Shown here in pieces: positions 1 to 8,447 of a stretch of DNA of 64,000 nt. Position numbers and translations under genes: made by a program. How positions within the stretch are numbered: the stretch's first letter is position 1; every line of letters starts with the position of its first letter. This DNA comes from Panacagrimonas perspica (GTDB lineage Bacteria > Pseudomonadota > Gammaproteobacteria > Nevskiales > Nevskiaceae), in assembly GCF_004364935.1 (NCBI RefSeq), contig NZ_SOBT01000011.1, positions 186,001 through 250,000 on the forward strand. The letters run 5' to 3'. The notes under the pieces were generated by a model. That model was not told where the DNA came from. It saw only the letters and a list, made by a program, of their open reading frames with translations, and did not search any database.

Positions 1-856
1 CGCCGGCGATCTCGACACCGCGATTGATCGGTCCCGGATGCATCACGACGGCGTCCGGCTTGAGCTTGGCCAGGCGCTCGCGCGTCAGGCCGAAGTCGCG
101 ATGGAATTCACCGAGCGAGGGCAGGAAGGCGCCCAGCATGCGTTCGGTCTGCAGGCGCAGCAGGATGACGACGTCGACACCATCGAGGCCGGGCTCGAGC
201 TGGTGGAACACGCGGGCGCCCATCTGTTCGATGCCGGCCGGGATCAGCGTCGGCGGTGCGACCACGCGGATGTCCTTGCAGCCCAGGATGCGCAGGCCGT
301 GGATGTCCGATCGGGCCACGCGCGAGTGCAGCACGTCGCCGACGATGGCCACGCTGAGGTTTTCCGGCGGGCCCTTGTGGGCGCGGATCGTATAGAGATC
401 CAGCAGACCCTGCGTCGGATGCGCGTGGCGGCCGTCGCCGGCGTTGAGGATCGCCACGCCCGGCGCCGCGTGTTCGGCGAAGAAATGCGCCGCGCCGCTG
501 GCGTCGTGACGGATCACGAACAGGTCGGCCTGCATCGCCTCCATCGTCTTGAGCGTGTCGAGCAGGGTTTCGCCCTTCGACGTGCTCGACGACGAGACCT
601 GCAGGTTGATGACGTCGGCGGAAAGACGCTTGGCCGCCACTTCGAACGTCGAGCGCGTGCGCGTCGAGGCCTCGAAGAACAGGTTCACGATCGTGCGGCC
701 GCGCAGGTTGGGGAGCTTCTTGTCCGCGCCCGAAGTCGCTTCGGCCAGGTGCGCCGCGCGATCGAGGATCTCCGTGAGGAGCTGTCGCGGCAATCCGTCC
801 ATCGTCAGCAGATGGCGCAGGCGGCCGTGCTGATCGAGTTGGAGGGACGAGGTCAT
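1..856 (-). CDS. pyrB: Aspartate carbamoyltransferase catalytic subunit (3' end outside window)
   Basis: Catalyses carbamoyl phosphate + L-aspartate to N-carbamoyl-aspartate, the committed step of pyrimidine synthesis, in the cytoplasm. Translating the minus strand from the ATG at 854-856 gives 285 residues before the left edge cuts the gene. Diagnostic motifs are the carbamoyl-phosphate loop [13 protein letters not shown] (about residues 57-69), the [11 protein letters not shown] block near residue 137 and HPGPINRG near the visible end. A catalytic chain is normally 305-340 residues, so only a short tail is missing. It lies downstream of gshB, yqgE and ruvX on the same strand, a common gammaproteobacterial order, with a 162-base gap after ruvX that holds no gene I can see; no pyrR is present there. 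Identification is secure. Confidence 0.96.
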   Translation of the reverse strand, partial: MTSSLQLDQHGRLRHLLTMDGLPRQLLTEILDRAAHLAEATSGADKKLPNLRGRTIVNLFFEASTRTRSTFEVAAKRLSADVINLQVSSSSTSKGETLLDTLKTMEAMQADLFVIRHDASGAAHFFAEHAAPGVAILNAGDGRHAHPTQGLLDLYTIRAHKGPPENLSVAIVGDVLHSRVARSDIHGLRILGCKDIRVVAPPTLIPAGIEQMGARVFHQLEPGLDGVDVVILLRLQTERMLGAFLPSLGEFHRDFGLTRERLAKLKPDAVVMHPGPINRGVEIAG

Positions 857-1018
857 TTCAGGGCGGCATTCTAGACAACCTCGCGCCGGAACTGGTCGGA
901 AGCCGTCGAAAAAATTGTCCGCGCACGAAATGGGCGGCCGTCGATGCGGGTGCGATCAACGTATCGAGCGGCACATGCCGTGCCGCGCGCGTTGCTCGAA
1001 CGCTTCTGTTCCGCGCCG

Positions 1019-1444
1019 CTATTCCGGGGCCGACGCCATCCACTGCTCGAGGATCACGCGCGCCGCCTCGCCATCGCGATCGCCCTTGCGCACGCGTCGC
1101 GTCATGCGGCCGCTGGAACGCGCGTCGCGCAGGGCATCGTCGGCTGCGCGCGACGAGAAGCGTTCGTCGGCCAGGTGCACCGCCAGCTTGCTGCGACGGG
1201 CCAGTTCCGCGGCGAAGCGCCGCGCGGCGGTGGTGATCTCCTGCTCCGAGCCGTCGTCGTCCAGCGGCAGGCCCACGACGAGGGCCTGCGGCCGCCATTC
1301 GCCGATCACGCGCAGCAGCGCATTCCAGTCCGGCTGGTTTGCGGTGGGAACGGTCGGCAGCGGGCGCGCGGTCCCGGTGATGCGATCACCCACGGCCACG
1401 CCGATGCGCTTGTGGCCGAAATCGAAGGCGAGATAGGTGGCCAC
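1019..1444 (-). CDS. ruvX: Putative pre-16S rRNA nuclease / Holliday junction resolvase-like YqgF
   Basis: A 141-residue YqgF/RuvX protein with an RNase H-like fold. In E. coli, YqgF takes part in 16S rRNA 5'-end maturation; a resolvase role was proposed from fold. The opening AFDFGHKRIGVAVGD (residues 6-20) carries the first metal-binding aspartate, VVGLPLDDDG lies mid-protein, and the LADERFSS segment holds the conserved D-E-R-F-S residues. Length is normal for the family. The start is GTG (1442-1444), 21 bases after the yqgE stop, so the two are probably cotranscribed. Confidence 0.92.
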   Translation of the reverse strand: MATYLAFDFGHKRIGVAVGDRITGTARPLPTVPTANQPDWNALLRVIGEWRPQALVVGLPLDDDGSEQEITTAARRFAAELARRSKLAVHLADERFSSRAADDALRDARSSGRMTRRVRKGDRDGEAARVILEQWMASAPE

Positions 1445-1465
1445 GGCCGGGGAGCTTGCCGCCCC

Positions 1466-2173
1466 TCAGGCGTGACCCGCCCCGCTGCTCAGTTGCGTGA
1501 CGTCCAGCCCCAGCAGGCGCGTGGCGGACTGCCAGCGGCTGCGGGCGGGTGTGGAGAACAGCACGCCCGCGTCCACCGGCGTGTTGAGCCAGGAGTTGGC
1601 GAGGATCTCGTTCTCGAGCTGGCCCGCGCTCCAGCCGGCGTAGCCGAGCGTGACCAGGAATTCCTTCGGCCCGCGGCCTTCGCCGATCGCGGCGAGCACG
1701 TCGCGCGAGGTCGTGATGAACAGATCGCGGCTGATCGGCATGCAGGATTCCCAGCCGCCCGGCGCCTTGTGCACGACGAAGCCGCGCTCGGGCTGTACCG
1801 GGCCGCCCCAGAACACGACGTGCTCGTTCACGTCGGCTGACTCGTGCTTGACGCCCATCTGGTCGAGCATCGCGCTCAGCGTCAGATCGGTCGGACGATT
1901 GATGATCAGTCCGATCGCGCCGTTGTCGTTGTGCTCGCACAGCAGCGACACGGTGTGGCTGAAGTTGTCGTCCTCGAGGCCGGGCATCGCGACGAGGAAC
2001 TGGTTCTTCAGCGACGTCGCGTCGCCATCGAGCGCCGTGTCCGTGCGCAGCTGCGCCTCGGCCTTGTCCTCGTTGCCCTCGTGCGCCTGCAGTGCGCGCC
2101 TGCACGCGGCCAGCGTCGCGCCGGTGCGATCGCGCAGGCGGCGGACGGTTGCAACAGGAATGCGGATGGCCAT
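1466..2173 (-). CDS. yqgE: YqgE/AlgH (UPF0301) protein with an N-terminal EF-Ts-like UBA/TS-N domain
   Basis: Residues about 52-235 are a complete YqgE/AlgH domain: NQFLVAMPGLEDDNF opens it, followed by GAIGLIINRPT, VFWGGPVQPERGFVVH and a GYAGWSAGQLENE block. Molecular function of the family is unknown; AlgH was linked to alginate regulation in Pseudomonas. Unusually, the ATG at 2171-2173 adds about 50 residues before the usual start. Residues 5-43 read like the UBA/TS-N domain of elongation factor Ts: VRRLRDRTGATLAACRRAL is followed by an acidic N-E-D-K-A-E turn and an amphipathic helix. No other in-frame ATG precedes the YqgE core, and the reading frame is open and conserved in character, so I take the fusion as real. 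It sits 27 bases after gshB and 21 before ruvX. Confidence 0.88.
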   Translation of the reverse strand: MAIRIPVATVRRLRDRTGATLAACRRALQAHEGNEDKAEAQLRTDTALDGDATSLKNQFLVAMPGLEDDNFSHTVSLLCEHNDNGAIGLIINRPTDLTLSAMLDQMGVKHESADVNEHVVFWGGPVQPERGFVVHKAPGGWESCMPISRDLFITTSRDVLAAIGEGRGPKEFLVTLGYAGWSAGQLENEILANSWLNTPVDAGVLFSTPARSRWQSATRLLGLDVTQLSSGAGHA

Positions 2174-2200
2174 GGGACGAGTATCCGACCGCCCCGCCGA

Positions 2201-3187
2201 TCAGGCAATAAGGGTCTGGCCGGAGTTCGACAAGCGACGATCAATGGCGTCCATCAGCATGCCGCCGATGTCGGTCCCGTACGTGGCGTCGATCTCGCGC
2301 GCGCAGGTCGGGCTGGTCACGTTGATCTCGGTCAGGTGCTCGCCGATGACGTCGAGGCCCACGAACATCAGACCGCGGCGCTTGAGTTCCGGGCCGACCT
2401 GCGCGGCGATGCGCCGATCCGCGTCGGACAGCGGCTGCGGGCGGCCGCTGCCGCCGGCCGCGAGATTGCCGCGCGTCTCGCCGGCCATCGGCACGCGCGC
2501 CAGGCAGTACGGAACGGGCTCGCCGTCGACCATCAGGATGCGCTTGTCGCCGTCGACGATCGCCGGCAGGTATTTCTGCGCCACGATCATCCGGCGGCCG
2601 CGGTCGGTGAGTTCCTCGATGACCGCGCCCAGGTTCAGGCCATCGCGTCCGACGCGGAAGATGCCGCTGCCGCCCATGCCGTCGACCGGCTTGTAGATGA
2701 CGTCGCCGTGCTCGACGTGGAAGGCGCGCAGCGTCGCGTCATCCCGCGCGAACAGCGTCGGCGGCGACAACTCCGGGAACCAGGCCGTGTAGAGCTTCTC
2801 GTTGCAGTCGCGCAGGCTCTGCGGGCGGTTGACCACCAGCGATCCCTGCACCGCGGCGCGGTCCAGGATGTACGTGCTCATGATGTAGTCGAGGTCGAAC
2901 GGCGGATCCTTGCGCATCAGGATCACGTCGAGGCTCCCCAGCGGCGTGACCTGCGATTCGCCGGTGAAGTCGTACCAATGCTTCTTGTCGTCGTGGACCA
3001 CGACGGCGCGGACGCGGCCGAAGGCCACGCCGTCGCGCACGTACAGGTCGCCCTGCTCGAGATAGCGCAGCGACCAGCCGCGCTTCTGCGCCGCCAGCAT
3101 CAACGCCAGCGTGGTGTCCTTGTAAGGCTTGATCGACCCGATCGGGTCCATGACGACGCCGAGCGTGCGGCTGGGGGTGCTGTTCAT
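2201..3187 (-). CDS. gshB: Glutathione synthetase
   Basis: ATP-grasp ligase joining gamma-glutamylcysteine and glycine to make glutathione. The start chosen (ATG at 3185-3187) gives 328 residues and begins the family N-terminus LGVVMDPIGSIKPYKDTTLA near residue 8; the frame is open further upstream, but that stretch has no family similarity. Visible motifs are VILMRKDPPFDLDYI, the ATP-grasp glycine loop KPVDGMGGSGIF, and the metal-binding end GLDVIGEHLTEINVTSPT. Proteobacterial GshB is usually 315-320 residues. It heads a same-strand run gshB-yqgE-ruvX-pyrB. gshA lies about 3 kb away on the same strand, separated by two unrelated genes. Confidence 0.96.
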   Translation of the reverse strand: MNSTPSRTLGVVMDPIGSIKPYKDTTLALMLAAQKRGWSLRYLEQGDLYVRDGVAFGRVRAVVVHDDKKHWYDFTGESQVTPLGSLDVILMRKDPPFDLDYIMSTYILDRAAVQGSLVVNRPQSLRDCNEKLYTAWFPELSPPTLFARDDATLRAFHVEHGDVIYKPVDGMGGSGIFRVGRDGLNLGAVIEELTDRGRRMIVAQKYLPAIVDGDKRILMVDGEPVPYCLARVPMAGETRGNLAAGGSGRPQPLSDADRRIAAQVGPELKRRGLMFVGLDVIGEHLTEINVTSPTCAREIDATYGTDIGGMLMDAIDRRLSNSGQTLIA

Positions 3188-3377
3188 CTTCGGGATCCAG
3201 AGACTGGCCCGCATCGTACTGCCAGACCGGGCGCCGGCGGAGTCGAGGACAGGGCTCGTGCCGGCGTGTTCAAATTCCGCCCGGCGCCATCCGCGCGTCG
3301 CCGCACTATTCGCGGAATCCCTTGATGAGCCCTGGGTCGCGATGTTCGCGCCCGGCTCGGAGTGCGATGTGAACCCG

Positions 3378-5288
3378 ATGAGCACCCCGAAATTCCCGAT
3401 CCGCTGGCTCGCCGCGATGACATGCGCTGCGTTGCTGGGCGCCTGCAGCGGCGGCGGATCCGGGGAGCGGCTGAATGTCCCGCCGCCCGATCCCGAAGTC
3501 CTGCCGGCATCGGCTGTCGGCAAATGGGGGCCGCTGGTGGGCTGGCCGCTGATCCCGATCCACGCGGCGCTGCTGCCGGACGGCCGGATCCTGAGCTACG
3601 GCACGCAGACGCCGGGCGACAACGGCCCGCCGATTTCGGGCGCGTTCACCTACGACTTGTGGACGCCGGCGGATGGCACCGGCCAGGACGCTCACCTGGT
3701 GCTGCCCAACCTGACGATCACGGACCTGTTCTGCAGCGCGCAGCTCCTGCTCCCCGAGCCGGATGCCGGCGTCCTGATCGTGGGCGGCGACACGTTCCCG
3801 CGATTCGTCGACCCGGATCCGACCGACGAGGTGGTCCCGGAAGACAACAGCGACGGCAATTCGGATTCGAACATCTTCGACTACGCCGGCGGCGACACGC
3901 TCGATGCCGGCCCCGGCATGAATCGCGGACGCTGGTATGGCTCGGTCACGACCTTGCTGGATGGCCGGATCTACATCCAGGGCGGCAAGAGCGAGACGCG
4001 CATCAGCGGCGCGGACCGGCCGGAGGTTCGCGAACTCGACGGCACGTTCAGGCTGTTGCCGGGCGCCGACACCAGCGCCTTGCGCTACTACTACCCGCGC
4101 GGGTTCGTGCTCCCGGATGGACGGCTGTTCGGATTCGATACCCGCGGCACCATGTATTACGTCGATCCGACCGGCCCGGGGTCGCTGACGACCGTCGGCG
4201 AATTTCCGGAGCTCTACCAGGGCGACGACTCGACGGTTGCGATGTTCCGCCCGGGCCGCCTGCTGCAATTCGGCGGCAACCGGGTTCCGAACTCCAGCGC
4301 CCGGGGTTCGCTGGTCATCGACGCCCGCGGCCCGGCGCCGGTGCTGACGCCGTCCGGTGACCTGTCGTCGATCCGTCGCCTGTCGACGGCCACGATCCTT
4401 GCCGACGGCAAGGTGCTGGCAACGGGCGGCAGTGTCTTCTACAACACCACGCGCGGGGCCAATCTCAAGGCCGAGATCTGGGACCCGGTCACCGGCGCGT
4501 GGACCTTGGGCGCGCCCGAGCAGGTGGCGCGCCTGTACCACTCGACCGCCTTGCTGTTGCCGGACGCCACCGTTCTGGTCGGCGGCGGCGGCGCGCCGGG
4601 CCCGCCGGATCTGCCGGGCAATCTCAACGCGGAGATCTACTCGCCGCCCTACCTTTTCACCGCCAGCGGCGCGCTCGCGCCGCGGCCCTCCATCGGGTCG
4701 GCGCCTGCGGAGCTGGTCGTCGGCCGCAATTTCCAGCTCGGTTATGGCGCGGTGGGTGGCTCCGATACGGCGGCGCGCGTGGTGCTGATCAAGACCTCGG
4801 CGGTGACGCACAACCTCAACATGGAACAGCGCTTCGTCGAGTTGCCGTTCTCGATCCTCAATTCGACCCGTCTGAACGTGTACATGACGTCACGGGCGGG
4901 TGATGTGACGCCGGGTTACTACCTGCTGTTCGTGTTCAACAAGGACGGGGTGCCGTCGAAGGCCAGGACCGTGTTCGTCGGCGTGGCGCCCGCGAAGGAC
5001 GCGGCGGCCGATCCCGTCGTCGTCGCGTCGGCGGATCGTACCGATGCCGTCGGCGCCGTGGTCACGTTCAATGTGGCGGGAACCGATCCTGCCGCGCTGC
5101 CGCTCAGCTATGCGGCTGCGGGTCTGCCGCCGGGCGTGAGCCTGTCCGCGGGCGCGGGTTCCAGCGCGCGCATCAGCGGCACGCCGACCGCCGCCGGCAG
5201 CTACGACGTCGTGGTGACGGCGAGCAACGGCACGCGCACCGCCACGAACGCTTTCGTCTGGCAGGTGCAGGCGCCGGTGACGCAGTAA
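3378..5288 (+). CDS. Secreted lipoprotein, galactose/glyoxal oxidase-like (copper radical oxidase fold)
   Basis: A 636-residue protein. The start at 3378 gives a lipoprotein signal ending in the lipobox LLGAC (Cys23); an in-frame ATG at 3342 would add 12 unlikely residues. The body has kelch-like repeats (HAALLPDGRIL, TTLLDGRIYIQGG, TALLLPDATVLVGGGG), then a DUF1929-type early-set domain, then a C-terminal Ig-like putative domain (GLPPGVSLSAG...GTPTAAGSYDV) from about residue 545. All ligands of a copper radical (AA5) oxidase can be placed: Cys119 in DLFCSAQ and Tyr187 in GRWYGS for the Cys-Tyr cofactor, Tyr387-His388 in RLYHST, and His478 in VTHNLNMEQRF. An extracytoplasmic aldehyde or alcohol oxidase giving H2O2 is therefore plausible; the substrate is unknown. 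It is transcribed divergently from gshB across a 190-base gap in which I see no clear promoter. Confidence 0.82.
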   Translation: MSTPKFPIRWLAAMTCAALLGACSGGGSGERLNVPPPDPEVLPASAVGKWGPLVGWPLIPIHAALLPDGRILSYGTQTPGDNGPPISGAFTYDLWTPADGTGQDAHLVLPNLTITDLFCSAQLLLPEPDAGVLIVGGDTFPRFVDPDPTDEVVPEDNSDGNSDSNIFDYAGGDTLDAGPGMNRGRWYGSVTTLLDGRIYIQGGKSETRISGADRPEVRELDGTFRLLPGADTSALRYYYPRGFVLPDGRLFGFDTRGTMYYVDPTGPGSLTTVGEFPELYQGDDSTVAMFRPGRLLQFGGNRVPNSSARGSLVIDARGPAPVLTPSGDLSSIRRLSTATILADGKVLATGGSVFYNTTRGANLKAEIWDPVTGAWTLGAPEQVARLYHSTALLLPDATVLVGGGGAPGPPDLPGNLNAEIYSPPYLFTASGALAPRPSIGSAPAELVVGRNFQLGYGAVGGSDTAARVVLIKTSAVTHNLNMEQRFVELPFSILNSTRLNVYMTSRAGDVTPGYYLLFVFNKDGVPSKARTVFVGVAPAKDAAADPVVVASADRTDAVGAVVTFNVAGTDPAALPLSYAAAGLPPGVSLSAGAGSSARISGTPTAAGSYDVVVTASNGTRTATNAFVWQVQAPVTQ

Positions 5289-5342
5289 GCGGGGCGCCGG
5301 CCGGGCGTCCAGTCCGGCCAGCCGTCCGGCTTTGGCTTTCGG

Positions 5343-5855
5343 CTAGCCGGCGATGCCGCTGCTGGTCGTCACCTGTCCGTCGGAACCCGACAGGCGAACC
5401 TTGCCGTTGCGACGCTCCAGCGTGTCCGTCGACGTGCCGCGCAGGTTGATCAAGGCGCCGCCGATATCGAACGTGAAGCGTGTCTTGACCGTCGCGCTGC
5501 GGCGATCGGCGGCGAGTTCGAGCTTCGTGATGCGCTGGTCGTACTCCAGGACGACCATGCCGCCCATCTTCTCGCCGAGCGCCTCCGCGGCGTCGTAGAA
5601 CTCGTGGTACGCGCTGCAGGCCTCCCCGCGGTTCTGTTCGATCTTCTTGCGCCCGCCCAGCGAGATGCTGACGGCGGTGCCGTGAAAGTCGCTCGCGAGC
5701 ATGTCGCACAGCGCTTCGGGATTGCGATTGAGTGTGGCGCGGGTCTGCTCGGCGTAGAACGCCTTGACGTGGTCTTCAGTGAGCGTGCGGCCGCCCACGA
5801 AGTACCACCATGCGCCGCCGCCGGCGAGCATGACGAACAGAACGAATTTCCCCAC
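5343..5855 (-). CDS. Hypothetical membrane-anchored protein, possible NTF2-like fold
   Basis: 170 residues starting with a short hydrophobic helix (MGKFVLFVMLAGGGAWWYF), probably an uncleaved anchor or signal, followed by a soluble part of alternating helix and strands. The pattern, an N-terminal helix with TEDHVKAFYAEQTRATLNRN, a phenylalanine-histidine-glycine turn, then strands alternating charged and hydrophobic residues such as ATVKTRFTFDI, resembles small NTF2/SnoaL-like proteins, but I do not recognise a named family. It is convergent with the copper-oxidase-like gene (54-base gap) and lies downstream of gshA on the same strand, separated from it by 194 bases that contain an intergenic palindromic repeat. 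Confidence 0.7.
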   Translation of the reverse strand: MGKFVLFVMLAGGGAWWYFVGGRTLTEDHVKAFYAEQTRATLNRNPEALCDMLASDFHGTAVSISLGGRKKIEQNRGEACSAYHEFYDAAEALGEKMGGMVVLEYDQRITKLELAADRRSATVKTRFTFDIGGALINLRGTSTDTLERRNGKVRLSGSDGQVTTSSGIAG

Positions 5856-5964
5856 GCGGACTTCCCCCTGGCTTCTCTTTTGAATCCGATGCCGGTGCTC
5901 GTCACCTTCTGCAACCGATGCAGTGCGCTCTCATCGGCGCGGGGTGTCGGCGGCCGGCGCCTCC

Positions 5965-6031
5965 GTAGCCCGGACGAAGTCCGGGATGGCGCTCCTCAGA
6001 TGAAACAACCCCGATCTTCGTCGGGGTTACG
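5965..6031. repeat. Intergenic palindromic repeat, copy 1 (GACGAAGTCCGGG subtype)
   Basis: An imperfect hairpin: left arm GTAGCCCGGACGAAGTCCGGG, right arm with the complementary CCCCGATCTTCGTCGGGG and a terminal TTAC. It lies between gshA (3' end) and the small membrane protein (5' end). It belongs to the dispersed family also found at eight other places in this window. It may help end the gshA transcript. Confidence 0.85.
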
Positions 6032-6049
6032 CGATTCGTGGCAAACGCT

Positions 6050-7351
6050 TCAGGTCGTGACCGGCCGTGAGAGTGCTGCGATCTCCCGGGCTGCCGCCAC
6101 CAGCGCCAGGCGCGCGACCACACCGTAGGCGTAGAAGCGGTTGGGCTTCGCATCGGGCTGCTGCGACAGGTCCGGATGGTTGCAGCAGGACTCGAAGGCC
6201 AGCGGCTTGAAGCTCATGCCCGGCGCATTGAGATTTTCCTGATTGCCGCGCTTTTCGTTGACGCGGTAGAAACCGCCGACGACGAAGCGGTCGATCATGT
6301 AGACCACCGGCTCGGCCGTGTGATTGTCCGGACCCCAGGTCTCGAAGGTGTGCACGCCTTCCTGAAGGATGGCGCCGGTGACTTCCCGGCCTTCCTTGGC
6401 GCTGCTCATGTGGGTGCGCGCCTTGCGGTTCATCTCGCGCACGTCATTGGCGCTGCGTACCGTCATCACGCCCATGCCATAGGTGCCCGCGTCGGCCTTG
6501 ACGATGACGAAGGGCTCCTCGGCGATGCCGTACTCGGCGTACTTCTCGCGAATGTCCTCGAGCAGCAGTTCCACGTTGCTGACCAGGCATTCCTCGCCTT
6601 CGCGCTTCATGAAGTTGATCTCGCCGCAGTTGCGGAACAGCGGATCCACCCACCAGGAATCGATGCCCGCGATCTTGCCGAACTCGGCAGTGACGTCGCG
6701 GTAGTAACCGAAGTGCTGGGTCTTGAGGCGCGCATGCCAGCCGGCGCCGAGCGGCGGCACGATGGTCTGCTTGATGCCTTCGAGGATCGGCGGGATGCCC
6801 GCCGACAGATCGTTGTTCAGCAGCACCAGGCAGGGAGAGAAATCGCCGACCTTCACGCGATCGCCGTCGCGCACCAGGGGTTCGAGCACCAGTTCGCGTC
6901 CGCTGATCTCCAGCTTGAGCGTGGTCGGCTCCTTGATCTCCGGCAGCAGGGTCCCGATGCGCACGTGGAAGCCGGCCTCGCGGATCAGCTCGAACAGCGT
7001 GGCGACGTTTTCCAGGTAGAACTTGTTGCGCGTGTGATTTTCCGGCACCAGCAGCACGCCGGTACAGGTCGGGCAGCTCCGCTCGACGGCGGACTGGATC
7101 GCCTGCACGCACAGCGACGAGAAATTCTCGTCGAGATTGTTGAAGCCACCCGGAAACAGGTTGGTGTCGACGGGGGCCAGCTTGAAGCCGGCGTTGCGCA
7201 GATCCACCGAGCAATAGAACGGCGGCGGGGTCTTCAGCCACTGGCTGCGGAACCAGGCTTCGATATCGGCGCTGCGCGCGATGAGCTGCTCTTCGAACTT
7301 GAGCAGAGGGGACGTATTGGCGGTGGAAAGCTGCGGGATGGTGCCGAGCAT
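6050..7351 (-). CDS. gshA: Glutamate-cysteine ligase, Thiobacillus-ferrooxidans type
   Basis: First enzyme of glutathione synthesis (glutamate + cysteine + ATP to gamma-glutamylcysteine). The 433-residue product begins MLGTIPQLSTAN at the ATG 7349-7351; the open frame reaches further upstream without family similarity. Recognisable blocks are FYCSVDLRNAGFKLAPVDTN, FPGGFNNLD, VPENHTRNKFY, a long internal ATP-binding region with IVKADAGTYGMGVM, and VVGGFYRVN near the C-terminus. This is the proteobacterial family distinct in sequence from E. coli GshA. It is divergent from pilG across 163 bases containing the AT-rich stretch TGCTAAATATCAGTCATTAC (from 7427), a likely promoter zone. Confidence 0.93.
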   Translation of the reverse strand: MLGTIPQLSTANTSPLLKFEEQLIARSADIEAWFRSQWLKTPPPFYCSVDLRNAGFKLAPVDTNLFPGGFNNLDENFSSLCVQAIQSAVERSCPTCTGVLLVPENHTRNKFYLENVATLFELIREAGFHVRIGTLLPEIKEPTTLKLEISGRELVLEPLVRDGDRVKVGDFSPCLVLLNNDLSAGIPPILEGIKQTIVPPLGAGWHARLKTQHFGYYRDVTAEFGKIAGIDSWWVDPLFRNCGEINFMKREGEECLVSNVELLLEDIREKYAEYGIAEEPFVIVKADAGTYGMGVMTVRSANDVREMNRKARTHMSSAKEGREVTGAILQEGVHTFETWGPDNHTAEPVVYMIDRFVVGGFYRVNEKRGNQENLNAPGMSFKPLAFESCCNHPDLSQQPDAKPNRFYAYGVVARLALVAAAREIAALSRPVTT

Positions 7352-7514
7352 GTTCGGTCCGGATTGGCGGTCTGCGCCTAGCGTAACGGAGGCCCGGCGC
7401 GGACGTAGGCGCATCGCGGCGGTTGTGCTAAATATCAGTCATTACAAAGGGAGATCGACCGGGGCGCCTTCGCCGCGGCACTCGCCTGCGGCGCCAGTGA
7501 GCGAGGGATTGACT

Positions 7515-7895
7515 GTGGCGACAGCGGAAGCGGCGAAGATCATGGTCATCGACGATAGCCAGACCATTCGCCGGACAGCGGAAACGCTGCTGGCGAAGGA
7601 AGGCTTCACGGTTGTGACGGCGCAGGACGGGTACGAAGCGCTGGCCAAGATCGCAGATCACCATCCGGCGCTGATCTTCGTGGACATCATGATGCCCAGG
7701 CTCGACGGGTATCAGGCCTGCGCGCTGATCAAGGCCAACCCGCGTTACGCATCGACGCCGGTGATCATGCTGTCGTCCAAGGACGGACTGTTCGATCGCG
7801 CGCGCGGCCGTATCGTCGGCTCCGACGAATACCTCACCAAGCCCTTCACGCGCGACGAGCTGATCGGCGCGGTGCGGACGCACCTTCGCAAATGA
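7515..7895 (+). CDS. pilG: Twitching motility response regulator PilG
   Basis: Single-domain CheY-like receiver (126 residues from GTG 7515) that relays phosphate from ChpA to control type IV pilus extension. The Asp pair is Asp13-Asp14 in MVIDDSQ, the phospho-acceptor is Asp57 in FVDIMMPRLDGY, and the switch/Lys block is YLTKPF. The sequence ALIKANPRYASTPVIMLSSK and DGLFDRARGRIVGSDEYLT is characteristic of PilG. A GTG at 7515 preceded by GAGGGA is chosen; ATG 7542 is an alternative but would cut into the first beta strand. The stop overlaps the pilI start (ATGA), so translation is coupled. Confidence 0.93.
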   Translation: MATAEAAKIMVIDDSQTIRRTAETLLAKEGFTVVTAQDGYEALAKIADHHPALIFVDIMMPRLDGYQACALIKANPRYASTPVIMLSSKDGLFDRARGRIVGSDEYLTKPFTRDELIGAVRTHLRK

Positions 7896-8440
7896 GTGCG
7901 AACCTTCGCGGACTGCGAGATGACCCCTATCGCCTGCTCGCGGAACTGGACAGCCGCCTGCGCGCGATGCGCTCGGATGCGGCCGCCGGAACCGGGCCGG
8001 TCTGGCAGGGTCTGGCCTTCCGCCAGGGTGAGCGCTGGCTGGTAACGCCCAAGGACGACGTGCGGGAAGTCATTCCGCCGCCCCGTGTCACGCGCGTGCC
8101 CAATGCCAAGCCCTGGCTGGCCGGCGTTGCGAACGTACGCGGCAGCCTGCTGACCCTGGTGGACCTGGGCTTGCTGGGTGGCGGTGACGGTAGTGCCGGT
8201 GGCCGTACGGCGCGCGTTCTGGTGCTCAACTCCGATCAGATGCCGGCGGGCTTTCTGGTCGACGAGGTCGCGGGCTACCGGCAGTTCACGGCCGCCGAAC
8301 AGGCGCCTGCCGATCTGGCCCCCGGTGACGTGATGGCGCCGTATGTCCTGGGCGGTTTCGTGCGCGAGGGTCGCTCCTGGCAGGTGTTGAGCCTGCACAA
8401 GCTGGCCCAGTCCGAAACCCTGCGGCGCGCGGGCTGGTGA
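7892..8440 (+). CDS. pilI: CheW-like adaptor PilI
   Basis: 182-residue CheW-domain protein that normally couples the chemoreceptor PilJ to the kinase ChpA. The CheW fold is visible from WQGLAFRQGERWLV through IPPPRVTRVPNAKPWLAGVANVRGS (the usual P-N-A-x-x-W-L-x-G-x-x-N-x-R-G pattern) and LTLVDLGLLGG to the C-terminal SLHKLAQSETLRRAGW. It overlaps pilG by four bases and is followed after seven bases by chpA. In the usual Pil-Chp order pilJ would come next; here it is absent. Confidence 0.9.
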   Translation: MSANLRGLRDDPYRLLAELDSRLRAMRSDAAAGTGPVWQGLAFRQGERWLVTPKDDVREVIPPPRVTRVPNAKPWLAGVANVRGSLLTLVDLGLLGGGDGSAGGRTARVLVLNSDQMPAGFLVDEVAGYRQFTAAEQAPADLAPGDVMAPYVLGGFVREGRSWQVLSLHKLAQSETLRRAGW

Positions 8441-8447
8441 TGTCGGC

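Noticed and set aside
5902-6153. A short minus-strand frame crossing the gshA 3' end and the intergenic repeat
   Set aside because: Its C-terminal half only translates the palindromic repeat and its N-terminal half lies in gshA; no SD is present.
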